NCBI GenBank assembly: GCA_008694505.1 | Contig: VZDJ01001247.1 | Location: 871,050-935,049, forward strand | Length of the DNA stretch: 64,000 nucleotides | Source: Cyanoderma ruficeps | Lineage: Eukaryota > Chordata > Aves > Passeriformes > Timaliidae | Direction of reading: 5' to 3' | Shown: positions 12,101 through 24,716 of the stretch, piece by piece | How the letters are laid out: each line of letters opens with the position of its first letter | How positions within the stretch are numbered: the first letter of the stretch is position 1 | The notes under the pieces: model-generated | The model's database searches: none | What the model was told of the DNA's origin: nothing | What the model saw: the letters and a program-made list of their open reading frames with translations, nothing else | Made by a program: the position numbers and the translations under genes

Positions 12101-15002
12101 TCCCAGCAGGAGAGGTAGAACAGAGAAGGAATGTCACTGTCAGGGGTCCTTGGACAACATGAGCTGTCTAGAAGAGGAAAAAAAGAGAGAAGAAACAAAA
12201 GTCACATTTTTATTTCTGTCCCCAGTTTAGCACAAGAGGTAAAAGTGGTGTGACTCAGTGGGCTTTGGGGAAATGGTAAATTATAAATGGTAAACGGTGT
12301 AAACTGCAGGCATCTCTCCCATGCAGGGATTCTCCAGAGCCAAAGGTTTTCAATATGAGGGTTATGGTGGTAGAAAACTTTGTTCCATGTTATTTCCCCT
12401 TGGCATCTACTTGAGGTCAGCCTGATGTTCCCCAGCTGGAAGAGAATTCCCTCCCACATTTTCACCATGAAGAACAACAGCATCTGGAGTTACTCTCCCA
12501 ATGTTGAATACCCAGATATTCCATGAAATGCACACAGGAACAAGTTTTACCCTTCTGAGGGTTGACAGCTTCTTCCCATGAGATTTTTCTCCTCAGAAAA
12601 GAGCAGAGATTGTGCTTCTCTGTTCTTGGAAATCTCCCCCTGGGGATTTTTTCCTTCAGCCTTCCCAGCCTCTATGAAGCTCTCCTTGTGCCAGGGGATG
12701 TGTTGAAGCTCCCCTGTGCTGCACACAGACACTTCTGCCCAGCCTTTTCCCCAAAAAATCTGTTTTCTTCTGGAATTGAAGGCAAGCACAGAGCCCAGCT
12801 CTCCTTTCCCCTGGCAGCTCAACGCCAGGTGCCTCAGCAGGGTTCATTCCAGGCCTGGGATGGTGCAAGCTCAGTACCCTGATTCCATCTTGTATTTATA
12901 TATTGGGATCTGTACTACTTCCAAGGAAATGTCTGGAATATAAGAAATGCCTGTAATTGGGGCTGTAACACAAGAGCAAAGTAATTATTTCAATCTCCTG
13001 TTACAGATTTTCATTAAAATCCGCCTGGCTGAAAAAGAGAAACATTTAAATGAACAGTTTTCTGTTTGTGCATATTGTGTATGAACAAGTCCTTTAAAAC
13101 AAAGATCAAGGATTTTTTTTCCTTATATTGGTAAGATTTATTTTCCTCACACACCAACAGTTTTCTCTTTTATTTTCTCAACAAAATATTTGTGCTGATT
13201 GAATTTCTCGAATTGCACCTGTAAGTGGCCCTCATGAGGTTCATCAAGTGCTATAATCTTTAACAAAAAATATTAATGGGTGTTGCCTTTCTTTTAGAAA
13301 GTGGGGTTTTTGAATATAATTTCTGAAATTATTGAATATAATAATAATTATATTTTTGAATATAATTTAACCAAATATTCCAGCAACACCAGTTTTTCAA
13401 AGAATTCAGTCTGATTCTTATTTTCAAGGCTCAGAAAGGCATCTCGCCATATAACATTGCCTTGACATTTGCAATGTAAGGAATGTTAGACTGAAAAAAA
13501 AAAGATCAATAACAATATTATTCGATAAAATGAGTGATATTTCTGGGAAAAGAATGATTAAATTCAGATTTATTTTTAAAATAAAATGGTTTTCCTCACC
13601 CCATTGCAAACCTGATACTCATGATAATAGAAAGTGGGGCTTCCTAACCAGGATTTTCTGGGTCAGCCACATGTTAATATTAGAACATATAATTTTATGG
13701 GCTGACAAAGTCTTTTTTTTCTGTAGAAGACTGAAAATTTTCGTGTGTCTTCCACATAAGACTCATTTTCTCCTCCTTTTTGCTGGAAGTTTTATGATGG
13801 GATCCAGCACAGCCTGAAAATGCGGCTTTATTTTTTGTTTTTTTGCTTTGAGTTTGGTACGACTTGGAATTCTAGTGCCAGTTACACAGGCTTTTATGGG
13901 TTCTTGGAAGTAAAAAAGGAAAATTGGCAAAGTTAATAAGTGTGAGGTTGGTACAATAGTGAGAAGACAGATAACAATCCAGTGCAAATATAAGTCAAAG
14001 TTCTAAGATTGTGCTACTGTTGGAAGATAATATTTATGAAACAATAAAGTTAAAGGCACCAGAAAAGGGCTTCATTCCTCATGCGAGAGGTTCAGATGCC
14101 CAAGAAAAATTGGGCATGTTGTATCTTAAGTAATAGCATCTTGGAAAAATAACTAGTTTCAAAGTAAATGCAAAACAAAATGAACAAAAATATGGGGAGA
14201 AAAAAAAATAAAGAAACAACATCTGTGGTATGAGCAGGGTTAAGATTTCTCTCTGCTTCCTCATCGATTTTCAGGCTTGTTTTATAAGTACATGAAACAT
14301 GGGGTTGCAGAAAATCCATCCCAAGAAAAACAAATGCCAAGTTTTTGTTGGGTGTGACACAGGCAGCAGGCTGGAATGTTAACTTTTGCCCTGGTCACCA
14401 ATCAGCAGATAATGAGATTTCTAGTTCGAGTATATCTATTTTTTTTTCTTTATTTTTGTATGGGAATGTATTTGCTTTTGAGTGTCTAACATTTACCTAA
14501 TGCATTGTGTCTCACAAGAAAATAAATTGTCTGGTTTTCCTAGCGCTGAGTGTCTCACAACATCGTGTAGCAGAGGATTCTCAGGAACACAGAGGTCATC
14601 TGGAAATACTCCCCTGGCTGTGGTTAGTTACAAATATATGGGCTGAAGTGGAGGAAAATCCTCCTTTTTTGATCACAAGGCTCACTTCTTATGTCAAATA
14701 GCAAAATTGATGTTGATCATAAAGATTAAGTAAGGAGGACTTCCACTGCCAAGTCTCAGGGTTAAATCTTTCCTGGAGATGTGAATTGCTTATGGAGTCA
14801 GTGGGAAATCATAAATACCATTATTATGGTTTATGGAAGACTTGAGACTGTTCCCTACACACCTAAAGCAGAATATGGAATGACATTGAGAAGATTGCTG
14901 TGAACTTATTTTATGTAAATGGTTGTGAGCGGAAAGGATTGGAAGTTATTCCAAACTGGAAAATATAAGATTTCTCCTGTGACTTGGGGATGTTCTGTGC
15001 AG
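9142..15002. other. Long AT-rich repeat-poor stretch
   Basis: Nearly 6 kb with no recognised transposon. Positions 13308-13370 repeat the word TTGAATATAAT three times. Positions 10050-10340 have the look of a conserved non-coding element (several TAAT-type cores, balanced composition), treated only as a candidate. Open frames are all under about 110 codons and overlap others on the opposite strand. Confidence 0.5.
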
Positions 15003-15068
15003 GGCTGAGATTTGGACTCAATGATCCTTGTGGGTCCCTCCTAACTCAGCAGACTCTTTGATTTCTGT
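15003..15068 (+). mobile_element. CR1 LINE, short 3' fragment
   Basis: The block TTGGACTCAATGATCCTTG with GTGGGTCCCTCC and AACTCAG is the last part of a CR1 subfamily other than the TGGGCTTTAAGG type. The tail is degraded to CTTTGATTTCTGT. Short and old. Confidence 0.75.
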
Positions 15069-15933
15069 ATTGCTACTCCCTTAGAGATTTTCCTTCTTTC
15101 ATCACTGGGAAGAAGCCAGAAACTGTTGGACAATAAACAGCTGAAGTGAAATATCTGTGTGGTTCCTCAAGAGCCTGGCTGAAATTATGAAATTATCCAG
15201 TGTGTAACTAAATGTGAATTTTCCCATAAAACACTTGAGTTTCCTGAGTTTATTGTCAGGAAAGTGACAGCCCCATCTATTATTTAGACCTCCACAGGCA
15301 CTATCAGTGCACAAAACTTTCACATCCCCCACTGCTGGCTCATTCTAGGTTAACTAAATTGATATTAATGATTTTTAGTATGAACAAAGAAGTTGTTGAA
15401 CAGCAGGAGAGAGAAGTTTATTTAGGGAAACCCACAGAGAAGTGGAGGGGTGAGAAACTTCAAGAGAAACTTGAGATTGAAACCAGGGTCAGCACAGACA
15501 TGCTCAAATTCTATCACCAAGGTGACACCAAGCCCTGTGCTGATGAAAAGGGAGGAAAAAAAGCCTCTTTTGTCATATTCTGTCAATAAACTTCAGATAA
15601 TATTGTGCATATTTAATGTGAGAATACAGAGAAATTAAGTATTTCTGTAACCAATTTGGTGCCTCTATTTTTGAAGGAACTTTCCCAGAGATACTCTGAA
15701 GAATAAAGATTTTGATCTGTAATGAAATTGATAAAATGGCTACTTATTTCCATTTCTGTTTCCAAAATGATCAAATTAACAATTTGCAAACAAACATTGG
15801 TTTTGGATTTGTGTCATCACTGCCAATGTTGAATGGAGCAACCTCTGTATTTGTTCTAAATCCAGATTTTTTACCAAAACCAGTAAACTCACAGGACCTG
15901 TAGAGCATATATCACATTTGTATAGGTTTAAAG
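15069..15933. other. Unassigned DNA
   Basis: AT-rich, no recognised element. Frames at 15359-15589 and 15712-15903 (+) have no domain and no supporting context. Confidence 0.55.
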
Positions 15934-16046
15934 CATAGAATCATGGAATAACCTAGGTTGAAAGGGATCCTCAAGGATCAACCCAACCCCTGGTCCTGCA
16001 CAGACATCCAACAATCCCACCTTGTGCCTGAGAGTTTTGTCCAAGG
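15934..16046 (-). mobile_element. CR1 LINE fragment, antisense
   Basis: Read left to right it starts with the complement of a CR1 tail (CATAGAATCATGGAATAACC) and continues through CTAGGTTGAAAGGGATC, ATCCAACAATCCCACC and TGCCTGAGAG. The right edge is indistinct after TTTTGTCCAAGG. This is a different CR1 subfamily from the GAAGCTGTGGCTGCC type that dominates the window. Confidence 0.85.
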
Positions 16047-16880
16047 AATCCATGGAAATTTTTAGCTCCTTGATTTTAGCAGGCCTATTGACATTCCCTC
16101 TGAAAAATCCAGGTAAGACATAACCAAAAGCTGTTGCGTGAAAAATAACCCACCAAAACAAAAAAAAGCCTTTAAATATTAAATTGTTTTTTACTTGAAG
16201 TTTTGGAAGGGAATTCCCTACAGGATGAAGGACTTCTGTCCTTCAGCTGTCTTTTTAACTCTTTCATTCACCTTCTACAGCCTTTCTCTACACTCTGCTT
16301 TTTATTGTTTCGTCATTTGCATGGATTCATGTTCTATGATGATTCCTGCACATTTGGCTTTTTTTTGAGCTATATTTAGATCTCATAGAACTTCCCTTTC
16401 TGCTGGAAAAATCACAGAAACATAAAAATTAGATAGCCTGAAGCTTCCACAGATTTCTCATGTTTAATTTTTCCAAGTTGCTATAGTAACTTATAACCAA
16501 AAAAAAAAAAATCATGTTGTGGAAAAAAATACCCTAGGTAAGATAAGAAAACTTGATAGAAAACAAAATTAAATTCCAAGATAGGAGATTGAAACACATT
16601 AAAATAAAATGGATACCACCATATTTCAGCCCCCCATAAAAGAGAGCATATAAAAATCTAAAGATGGCAATCATTCTTTAATCTGCAGCAATATAAGTAA
16701 AGAGCAAGAACTTAGTTTTAAATTTTCTTTGTCTGTCCCAAGGGGTTGCTGGGTGACATTTATCTTCCTGCTCATTCCAACTTCTTCTTACGAACTCATG
16801 GAGTTATAGAGGAATTCAGCTATGGAAGCGGAAAGGGATTAAAAAAAACCCAAATAAATCACACTCAAATCCACCCCCAA
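16047..16880. other. Unassigned AT-rich DNA
   Basis: Contains a run of about 12 A near 16500 and otherwise nothing recognisable. Confidence 0.55.
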
Positions 16881-17044
16881 TAGAAGTTGTGGCTGCCCCT
16901 GGATCCCTGGAAGGGACCAAGGACAGGCTGGACAGGGTTTGGAGCAACCTGAGATAGTGGAAGGTGTGCCTGCCCATGGAAGGGGGTGGGATTGGATGAT
17001 CTTTAAGGTTCCCTTCCAGGCCAACTCAGTCTGGGATTCCATGA
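16881..17044 (+). mobile_element. CR1 LINE, 3' end fragment
   Basis: Starts at AGAAGTTGTGGCTGCCCC and ends at TCTGGGATTCCATGA. The TGGATGATCTTTAAGG variant of the penultimate block differs from the TGGGCTTTAAGG form seen in most neighbours, pointing to a separate subfamily. Confidence 0.92.
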
Positions 17045-17784
17045 AAGTCAACAGAAAAACTCTTAACAAATGGGACCTCCCAAAATTCAGGATAATTTCA
17101 TAGTGATCAAGTGTGCCTTCATCTCTGCCCAGATTATCTGTGTCCTTAAAAGGAACATGTTCCCAGCTCTTGGAAGGCTGATGATAATCCGCTTAAAGCA
17201 GAGGAATTAGCATCTCTTTATTCATACAAAACCACAAAAATTCCGTTTGCGCTTCCACCTCCTTGTAACAGAATCCCTTGCAATAAACGATGCGCAAAGA
17301 ATATTCCATTTCTCTGAAGACGAGGTTCAGTTGACTTAGTAGAAATCCACAATCTACAAAGGGAAAGCACATCAAATATTCTCTGTATCCATTAATAGCT
17401 GATTAAACAGTGACACTGAAATACTGAACCAAATTGTTTCCCCTATAAAAACTTTGAAGAGGCTCCTTGAAGAGTCTATTCCCATATGGAAATCTGTGTG
17501 AAACATTCAGACACAAAATGAATGGATAAATGGAGGCTCAGAGGTGCCCTGTGGGTGACCTTTTGGTGGACTGAAAACTGCCTGTTCCTTGTCATTTTAT
17601 AGGCCCCTGTTACCAAGTCTCTCAGCCCATCTTCAAATAAAATAGTCCTTTTTAGTTTACCTTTTTAGTTTACCCTGACAAAATAATAAAAAATGCTATT
17701 GCTCATTTCATGGTCTTAATCATGTTTAAGGTGCACCGACTTATTAAGGTGAGGCTTGTAAAGATGAAAGAATAACCTGGGGTC
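17045..17784. other. Unassigned DNA
   Basis: No recognised element. Moderately AT-rich with no open frame of interest. Confidence 0.55.
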
Positions 17785-18271
17785 TGGTTTGAGGCCCTCA
17801 GAATAAGACAGACCTGGAGGGGCTGGAGCATGTCCAGGGAAGGGAACGGAGCTGGGAAAGGGGCTGGAGCACCAGGAGGGGCTGAGGGAGCTGAGAAAGG
17901 GGCTCAGCCTGGAGAAAAGGAGGCTCAGGGGGGAACCTTGTGGTCTGCACAATTCCCTGACAGGAGGGGACAGCCAGGGGGGTCGGGCTGTGCTCCCAGG
18001 GAACAGGGACAGGAGGAGAGGGAATGGCCTCAGGCTGGGCCAGGGGAGGCTCAGGTTGGATATTAGCACTAATTTCTTCACTGAAAGAGTGATCAGACAC
18101 TGGCACAGCTGCCCAGGAAGGTGTTGGAGTCCTCATCCCTAGAGGGATTTAAAGCCATGCCAATGTGGCAGTTGGGGACATGGGTCAGTGGTGGCCTTGG
18201 CAGTGCCAGGGGATGGTTGGACTCGATAACCTCAGAGGGCTTTTCCAACTTGAAAAATTCTAGGATTCTGT
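17785..18271 (+). mobile_element. CR1 LINE with end of ORF2 and 3' UTR
   Basis: About 485 bp. The left half is the coding end of CR1 ORF2: the DNA encodes the block around DLEGLEHVQ, then a decayed SLEKRRLRGDL-type block, then the LTGG and LLPGNRDRR-like segments, with frame breaks. The right half is the 3' UTR (TGGCACAGCTGCCCAGG, GAGGGATTTAAAGCCATG, GGTTGGACTCGATAACCTC) ending in TTCTAGGATTCTG. ORF2 is the reverse transcriptase/endonuclease protein of CR1, and only its C-terminal tail survives here. The same ORF2-tail block recurs at 37028-37366 and at 60806-61250. Confidence 0.95.
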
Positions 18272-20745
18272 TTTGGAGCAGTGAGGAAATGTTAACTTAG
18301 AAAAAGACTGAGAGGAATATTTTGAGGGAGATAACTGAGCCATGCTGACATGGCTTTGGCTGGGGGAAAGAATCCTGTGCTGTTTAAGATGAAAGCTGAA
18401 GAAAGCAGAAATTTTCTGAGGAGAAATTGAACTTGGAGATGAGGGAGAATAGTTGCACATTAAACTCACTAATCAGAGACCAGCCAGGAGAAATTAGCAT
18501 GACACAGAAAATCAGATTCTAACACTAAATTAATGTTGATTAAAAAGTGAGAAACTGATTGCAATGGAAATAGAAGCCCCTTCTTCATCCATGGGGCATA
18601 AGCAGTGCAAAAATTAATTATTAAAAAAAAGTTCAGCTACTGAAGTATTTAATATTCCATAAATGAGCTCCTGGCTCGGAGTGAGAGTGGCTTCCTTTAT
18701 CAGTTCAGGGCATGCTTTGCTTGTGGAATCACTAAGAACAATATTGATGGCACTGAGGAATGTGCAACTGGGCTCTTTTCGCAATGCTGAGCCTATTTAC
18801 TCCTGACAAACTGGAACACAGGGCTCCAGGATAAATGCAAACTATCAAACACTGGATTTTAACTCCCAGTAGGGGAAATGTGGACAGTCTATTTAAATAG
18901 TGCAGCTACTACACTACAGCTAATTTATTAATCATAATTGAGGTGCAATATGCTGCATTATTTAAGGCTTTCCTACAGTTCCACTTGCACAGTTATTTCA
19001 GGGAGATTCATAACTGTTGGCATGTGGAGCAGTCATTATTTTAATTAGGAGGGAAAATACCGATGGCTCAGTTCATCCTCCAACAAATCAATATTTAATT
19101 AACAATATGTCACCATCCAAATGTCTGGAATTAAATTCTGTGTGGGTAAGATGACAATACTGTTCTTTACCCACATCGCCCACATTAAAATACTTGGACA
19201 CATAAGTGAAAATGTACAAAAAGGGTGTCAAAAAGCATTCAGGCAGCCTGGGTTTCTTTCAACCTAGCCTCAGTGTAATAATATATTTGGATTTCTTTTT
19301 AATCTAGATTTCTCCCTTAACTCCTTCGGACCTGTATGGAACACCAAAAGTCCTCCAAAATATTGGTGTGCAAAGAGCTCTGGCTGTGAGAGTCAAGCAC
19401 ATCCAGTACCTGTGCTCTGTGAAACTTGGAGGAGGGGTAAACTTCCTTTCCATCCCTGTTCTCCTACTGGGGTCTTTCCAACAGCTGGTACCTAAATGTA
19501 AGTATATTATTATGTGTATGGATATTTAGTGCAGAGGATAGCAGTATTCCTAAGGGAACTTTGGAAAATCTTCTGCAAATGCCTCATCTCTATTGAAATT
19601 TTTTGCCAAAGTTTTGCTGGACAAAACACAGAGTTAAAAATTGAAGCAGGGCAATATTTGGCTCTTGAATAGTCCTTAGTAACTTGAATAATCCAACAAT
19701 ATTCCTCTGGTTTTCTTCAATTTTGTGTTTGTGGTGATGAAGGATAATGTTTATGAATATTTCTTTTTTAGGAATGTGGTTCTGCAATGTATGACAGGCA
19801 AAAGGATATGGGAGGTGAGAGAGAAAACAGGATTGAAGAAATCACATAGCTGTTCAAAACAATATTCTCAACACAGAAAATACCTTAATATTTTTATGTT
19901 AAGAATGCCCAGAATATTATTGAATATTATTAAATATTAGAAATACTATTTTTACAAAAGCACACTTACTGGGGACAAACTACAAGCAGTATTTTCTTGA
20001 CCATAATTTCAGGGTAAATTAATTTTGTAATTAAATGTAAATTGGGGGTTTTTTTCAAAGCTAATAGCTACTCTTATTAATTTAGGGATCATGGATTTGT
20101 TGCTCATTTATCGTTTCTTATATTTAGTTATCTTAGAACAGAATATGGTACATTCAGAGTCATTCCTAATCTTGATTGAATTGTCACAGCTTGGTTTTAA
20201 CCCTTTTGAAATATTGAACCTGTAAGCCTTGGAGACTTTTAACTTTGCAGGTGGTAGCAAGTTAAGCCTCCTCTCATGCCTGAGCTTTTTGCTGGTACAT
20301 GACCAGCAGGCAGGATATAATCGCTGTAATTCCTTCAAAGACGGAGGAGAAGATCAAACAGGGCCTTTTTTCCTGCACTAACTCGGCAAATCCCAGGTGT
20401 GAACGTTGGAGCTTTCCCAAGGCCATGGCCATGTGTGCACCAGGGTCAAACCAGTGCCAAGGCACAGCACTGGAACAGGGATTATCCTCGGCAAAAACAG
20501 GGAAGGGGCAACTTTATTGCCATGGAGCTTTTCCCTCCTTACTACGAGGAAATTAGGTTTATTCTTTCGGAAGATATATTAATATCTGTAGGAAAATATT
20601 ACACCAGTTGTTGTCCTGAGAAATAAAGCCATTTAGGGCTTGCTATTGCATAGAACTGCTCTGCCTATGGGTCCAGAACTGAAGTCTAAATCCGTTCTTC
20701 AGCAGAGCTCTAAAATGGTAGGATTTTCCAATCTCGAGTGAGGTG
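18272..20745. other. Unassigned AT-rich DNA
   Basis: No transposon recognised. Positions 18880-19130 look like a possible conserved non-coding element (clustered TAATTTATTAATCATAATT-type cores with low simple-repeat content). Frames are short and without domains. Confidence 0.5.
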
Positions 20746-20822
20746 GGTAAAGACCTCCAAGATAACCAAGTCCAACCTTGAATGAGCACAGCCTCACCCA
20801 CTATAGTATGTCCGTGTCACAA
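20746..20822 (-). mobile_element. CR1 LINE, old antisense fragment
   Basis: The words AAAGACCTCCAAGATAACC and AAGTCCAACCTT follow the order of the complement of a CR1 3' region. The rest (CACCCACTATAGTATGTCC) is only loosely similar. No clean tail remains at the left edge. Confidence 0.65.
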
Positions 20823-23800
20823 TAATCTCTTATTATCCTACAATCTCTTTGCAGGATGGACATAGAGAAACCTATTCCACAGACAGTTTTTCTAGACTGT
20901 TTTACTCAGCTTTGCAAATTGCCTTCTTCAAGTTTTTAAGACGTTTAAATCAGTTGAAATTATTTTTTTCTCAGCTTTCTTCACTTGTAACTCTATAAGT
21001 CATGCTCAGATTGAGGTTTCATGTGCAAATAAAACCCCATGCCCCTGTGGAAACCTCTGTGTTCATGTGGAAACTATGCCCATGGCCACCATGCCCACCA
21101 TGATCTGTCTTTTTTCAGAGAATTTCTACATTTTGATGCATTTCCAACTCTTCTTTTGACCCTAGAATACAGAAACTGGAAGACCATTCATTGCTCTGGT
21201 TACCTTCAGTTTGTCTGTCCCAGAATCTGGATGTGAAACTTCTCATGCAGGACTAATTTGTGCCTTTCTGCTTGACAGCTTCTGTTCCTGGTTCTTTTTC
21301 CTTCAACTTTTAGCATGGTATTCAGGACTGCAGTCAGAAAACCTGGAAAAAAAATGCAGGAATCAGAGAAACAGGACCACATTTCAATCCATCATATGAG
21401 AGAAGTAGCCTGTAAGAAGTTATTTTATCCTTTTGTTCACAACACACTGCTTGCAAAAGAGGGAAGAGACTTTAGATTTCATTTGAGACACAAACCAGGA
21501 TCAGGATCAGGTTCCAAACATGCTAATTGTTGTCCCACAGGCTGACTGGAAACTCCATCTGATTACAGTTCCATTTTGCTCTACTAATTCATATACATAA
21601 AAGCCACTTATTTATCTTTTTGCCTTGGAAACTAAGAGTGAAACAACAAAATCAGGTCTTACATCATGTGGGAAAGAACCAGAAATAGAAAAATAGGCTC
21701 CAGAACCTGATCAGTTCATCTTTCAGGAGAGAAAAATATGACCAAAATCAGGAATTGCTCTCCATATTCCTGATGTGAAAAATCAACCGCATATCACAGT
21801 TTTCTTTTCTGTTCTCAAGGTGGAAGTTGTTACCACACCTTGCTGGGTGAAACTCAAGATATAAAGTAAAAAATGCACTGTAATTTAAGGGGTTTTAAAA
21901 TACTGTGCATTACTTAGACAAAGATATGCTTTGTATTCCTACCGTTCTCCCACATTCTTCACATGACACCCCAAATTACCAGTGACCTCAGTTAACACAT
22001 GAGGTATGTAAGATACCTGGATGTGACCATGGCACAGTCTCACATCACAAAAATAAAGGTCCTCTTCTGATAACTGCCTCCCTAAACCCAAACAGAATAA
22101 AGCAAACACTGTCTGCAAATAATTTACATTTCTTTGGGTAACATATGCCTTAATGTCATTGGAAACTGCACAGAGTGAGGAAATATTTAAGTGGGAATCC
22201 TGATAGATTTGTGGAGTCTCCCTGGGGTGAATTCCATCCTGCTTGGCCTACTGAAGATGCTGATTCTGCTGCCTCCTGAAATGCAACTTCTGCCTGACCC
22301 CAGAGACAGGACTGGGACAAAGGTCTGACTGGCCCCTGGTATGAGTGGGTAGGAGGAACAATTAACCTTTTTTTATATTTTTCCAACTATCTTTTTTTTC
22401 TGAGCTAAGGAGACACAATGAAGGTTCCTCTAAAGACCTAAAGAAGGACGTGCCTTGGCTGTGTCTGGAACCAAAGCAGAAATGCTGACCTAGAAAGGGA
22501 GCCCTTCCCCTTCCTTGGGCACGAAGGTTTTGTTATTAATTCCCTTGCAGCTGCGCTGGGCCAGTGATGAAAATCTGCCTTGCTACAGTTAAATATGAGG
22601 GACAGCTGAACAGAGGTGATATCACTTCCAATTCCCTGTTTATTTATGCACATGCAGTGTGGAATGCTGGTGAATCTCCATCACCACACAGGAATTTCTT
22701 ACAGATTCCTCCCTCAGCAGTGGAACTGAACTCCTGTGAAATCCTGGTGCCTGAGGCCCGAGCCAGGCTTTTCTCCATGCAGGATTTTGATCAGTGAACC
22801 TGTGATGTTCACTCTCTAGCCTTTAGAAAAAAAAGGGAAATGTGCTGTTACCACCTAGACAAATTCTATTGCAAGTGGAATGATTAAAGCCTGTGCTTTT
22901 GGGAGTGTGGGACAGGTCTTTATTCTTCCTGCACCAATTACTCTGTGATTTGTCCAGCTATTGTTCCAGTTGTCTATGGAACAGGACTTCACTCTTTATG
23001 GATTGGATTACAGGGAATGCTTGTGTTTGTGAGCTCTTAATTAAAAAGACAGCTCAGTCTAATTTACACATTAAGTCTAAGCTATAAAACTCTAGACTTC
23101 AACTCTTTCTTTCCCTTTAAAGAAATAAAAGCATTAAATGGGGTTCAAGCTTTGGATTGCTCAGTTAAATAGGGAAGGACCAACTGTGAAATTCAAGTCT
23201 GACTTCATCCCACAGAAACCTTTCCCTGGCAGACATGATTTTGTTTTGGATGAAACGCTACAGATCTTGTATAAATAAACCCCACCTCCCCCTATTATTT
23301 AGATACTGTATTAGCCAGAAATCCAGTCTTAATCATGGAATCACACAAGGTTTTCTCCTCATGGAATAAGCCCCACTTCATCATTCATGATTTCAAGGGG
23401 TGCAGTTATACCCTTCACATACTGGGAATTAAATAATAGTCATGGTGAAAATATTCTTTGTCTACACAGATAATTGCCTTAGATGGCTCAGATAAGATCT
23501 GTTATCAGATAATTAATAACCAAAGCTTAGGTGAATAACAAATATTCAATTTATGTGGAAAATAACCATCTGAGAATGCTGAAGAGCAAGAAGATGCCGA
23601 ACTGAATGCAAAAGGGTAAAAAACATCAGGATTAAATAAGATGCATGTGGAAAAATATTTGGATATTTGGGTTTTCAGCTTTGAAGTTTTTATTACTTTT
23701 TTAATATATTTCTTATATACCTATCTCACAGCTTATCAATATATAACAGTATTTCATTAATGTTCCATATATTCAACACCATCCCTGAAATACATGTATA

Positions 23801-24549
23801 AAATCACTGAAAATTCTAAACATGATTTCTGTATTAAATCAGACAGCTTTTCTTCTTTTCCTGCTGTTTCTTTTTGCTCCAAGGATATTTCTTGACTGCT
23901 GTTGATCAATCCAGATTTATTTGAGTGAATGTCTTGCATTATTTAATACACTCTGTATTGCTCTGCTCTGTCAGCTGGTATTGAACAACCGCTTTTAAAA
24001 CTTTTTTTCCCCTCGTTATTTTTGGTATTTGTAGAAACTTTACAAAACAAATGTGAAGTTCTGTATACCTGTTTCATGTCAGAAAATTATTCCAGGCTGT
24101 TGCAAGCAGCCTTTCTTCTTTTGAGAAATGGAAAGCTCTACAAGCTTTAGAAAAAAAAATATCCTAAGGCAAATAAAAATAGAATCTTTTCAAAAGGGAG
24201 TTCAGAAGATGACTAAATTAATTTTTGAAATTTTTTTAGCTATTAACCTTTCTGCCACTTCCTATCTTCCTCCCCCCTATATACATGATAAAACTACATT
24301 TCCAACATGATCAGGAGAGTCCCCACCAATTAATTTTCTGTTAGGAAATACAGCCATATAATTTCTCCACTTCCATAATGATTTCAAGAGTTAACACTCT
24401 GATCTCCACAGCCAACATGCTCTGCGTGAAAAAGAAAGTGGCAATGGTCAAATCCACTGAAAAGTGAGGTAAATGAGAAAACAATCTGGTCTGCCTCTTA
24501 ATTTGACCTGGTTTATCCACAGCTGGGAGCAGTCATGGCCCATGACCAC
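20823..24549. other. Unassigned DNA
   Basis: About 3.7 kb with no recognised element. A weak CR1-like word near 22209 was judged too short to call. AT-rich from 22800 onwards, with only short unsupported frames. Confidence 0.5.
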
Positions 24550-24716
24550 AGAATCATGGAATGGTTTGTATTGGAAAGAACCTCAAAGCCCATCCAGGGC
24601 CACCCCCTGCCATGGGCAGGGACACCTTCCACTGTCCCAAGTTGCTCCAAGCCCCATCCAACCTGGCCTTGGACACTTCCTGGGATCCAGGGACAGCCAC
24701 AGCTTCTCTGGGCTGG
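24550..24716 (-). mobile_element. CR1 LINE, antisense 3' end fragment
   Basis: Left edge is the complement of the CR1 tail (AGAATCATGGAATGG), followed by the complements of the TGGGCTTTGAGG, CCATGGCAGGGGGTGG, GGAAGGTGTCCC and GGATCCC landmarks, ending in CAGCTTCTCTGGGC. It is 5'-truncated at the GAAGCTGTGG block. Open frames on both strands here are repeat-derived. Confidence 0.94.

Noticed and set aside
19300..19500. Possible coding exon (CTGTATGGAACACC... region)
   Set aside because: No open frame of useful length with plausible splice sites and no recognisable protein segment.
22200..22270. Possible CR1 word (TTTGTGGAGTCTCCCTGG)
   Set aside because: The similarity does not continue into the following CR1 landmarks. 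Too short to call.
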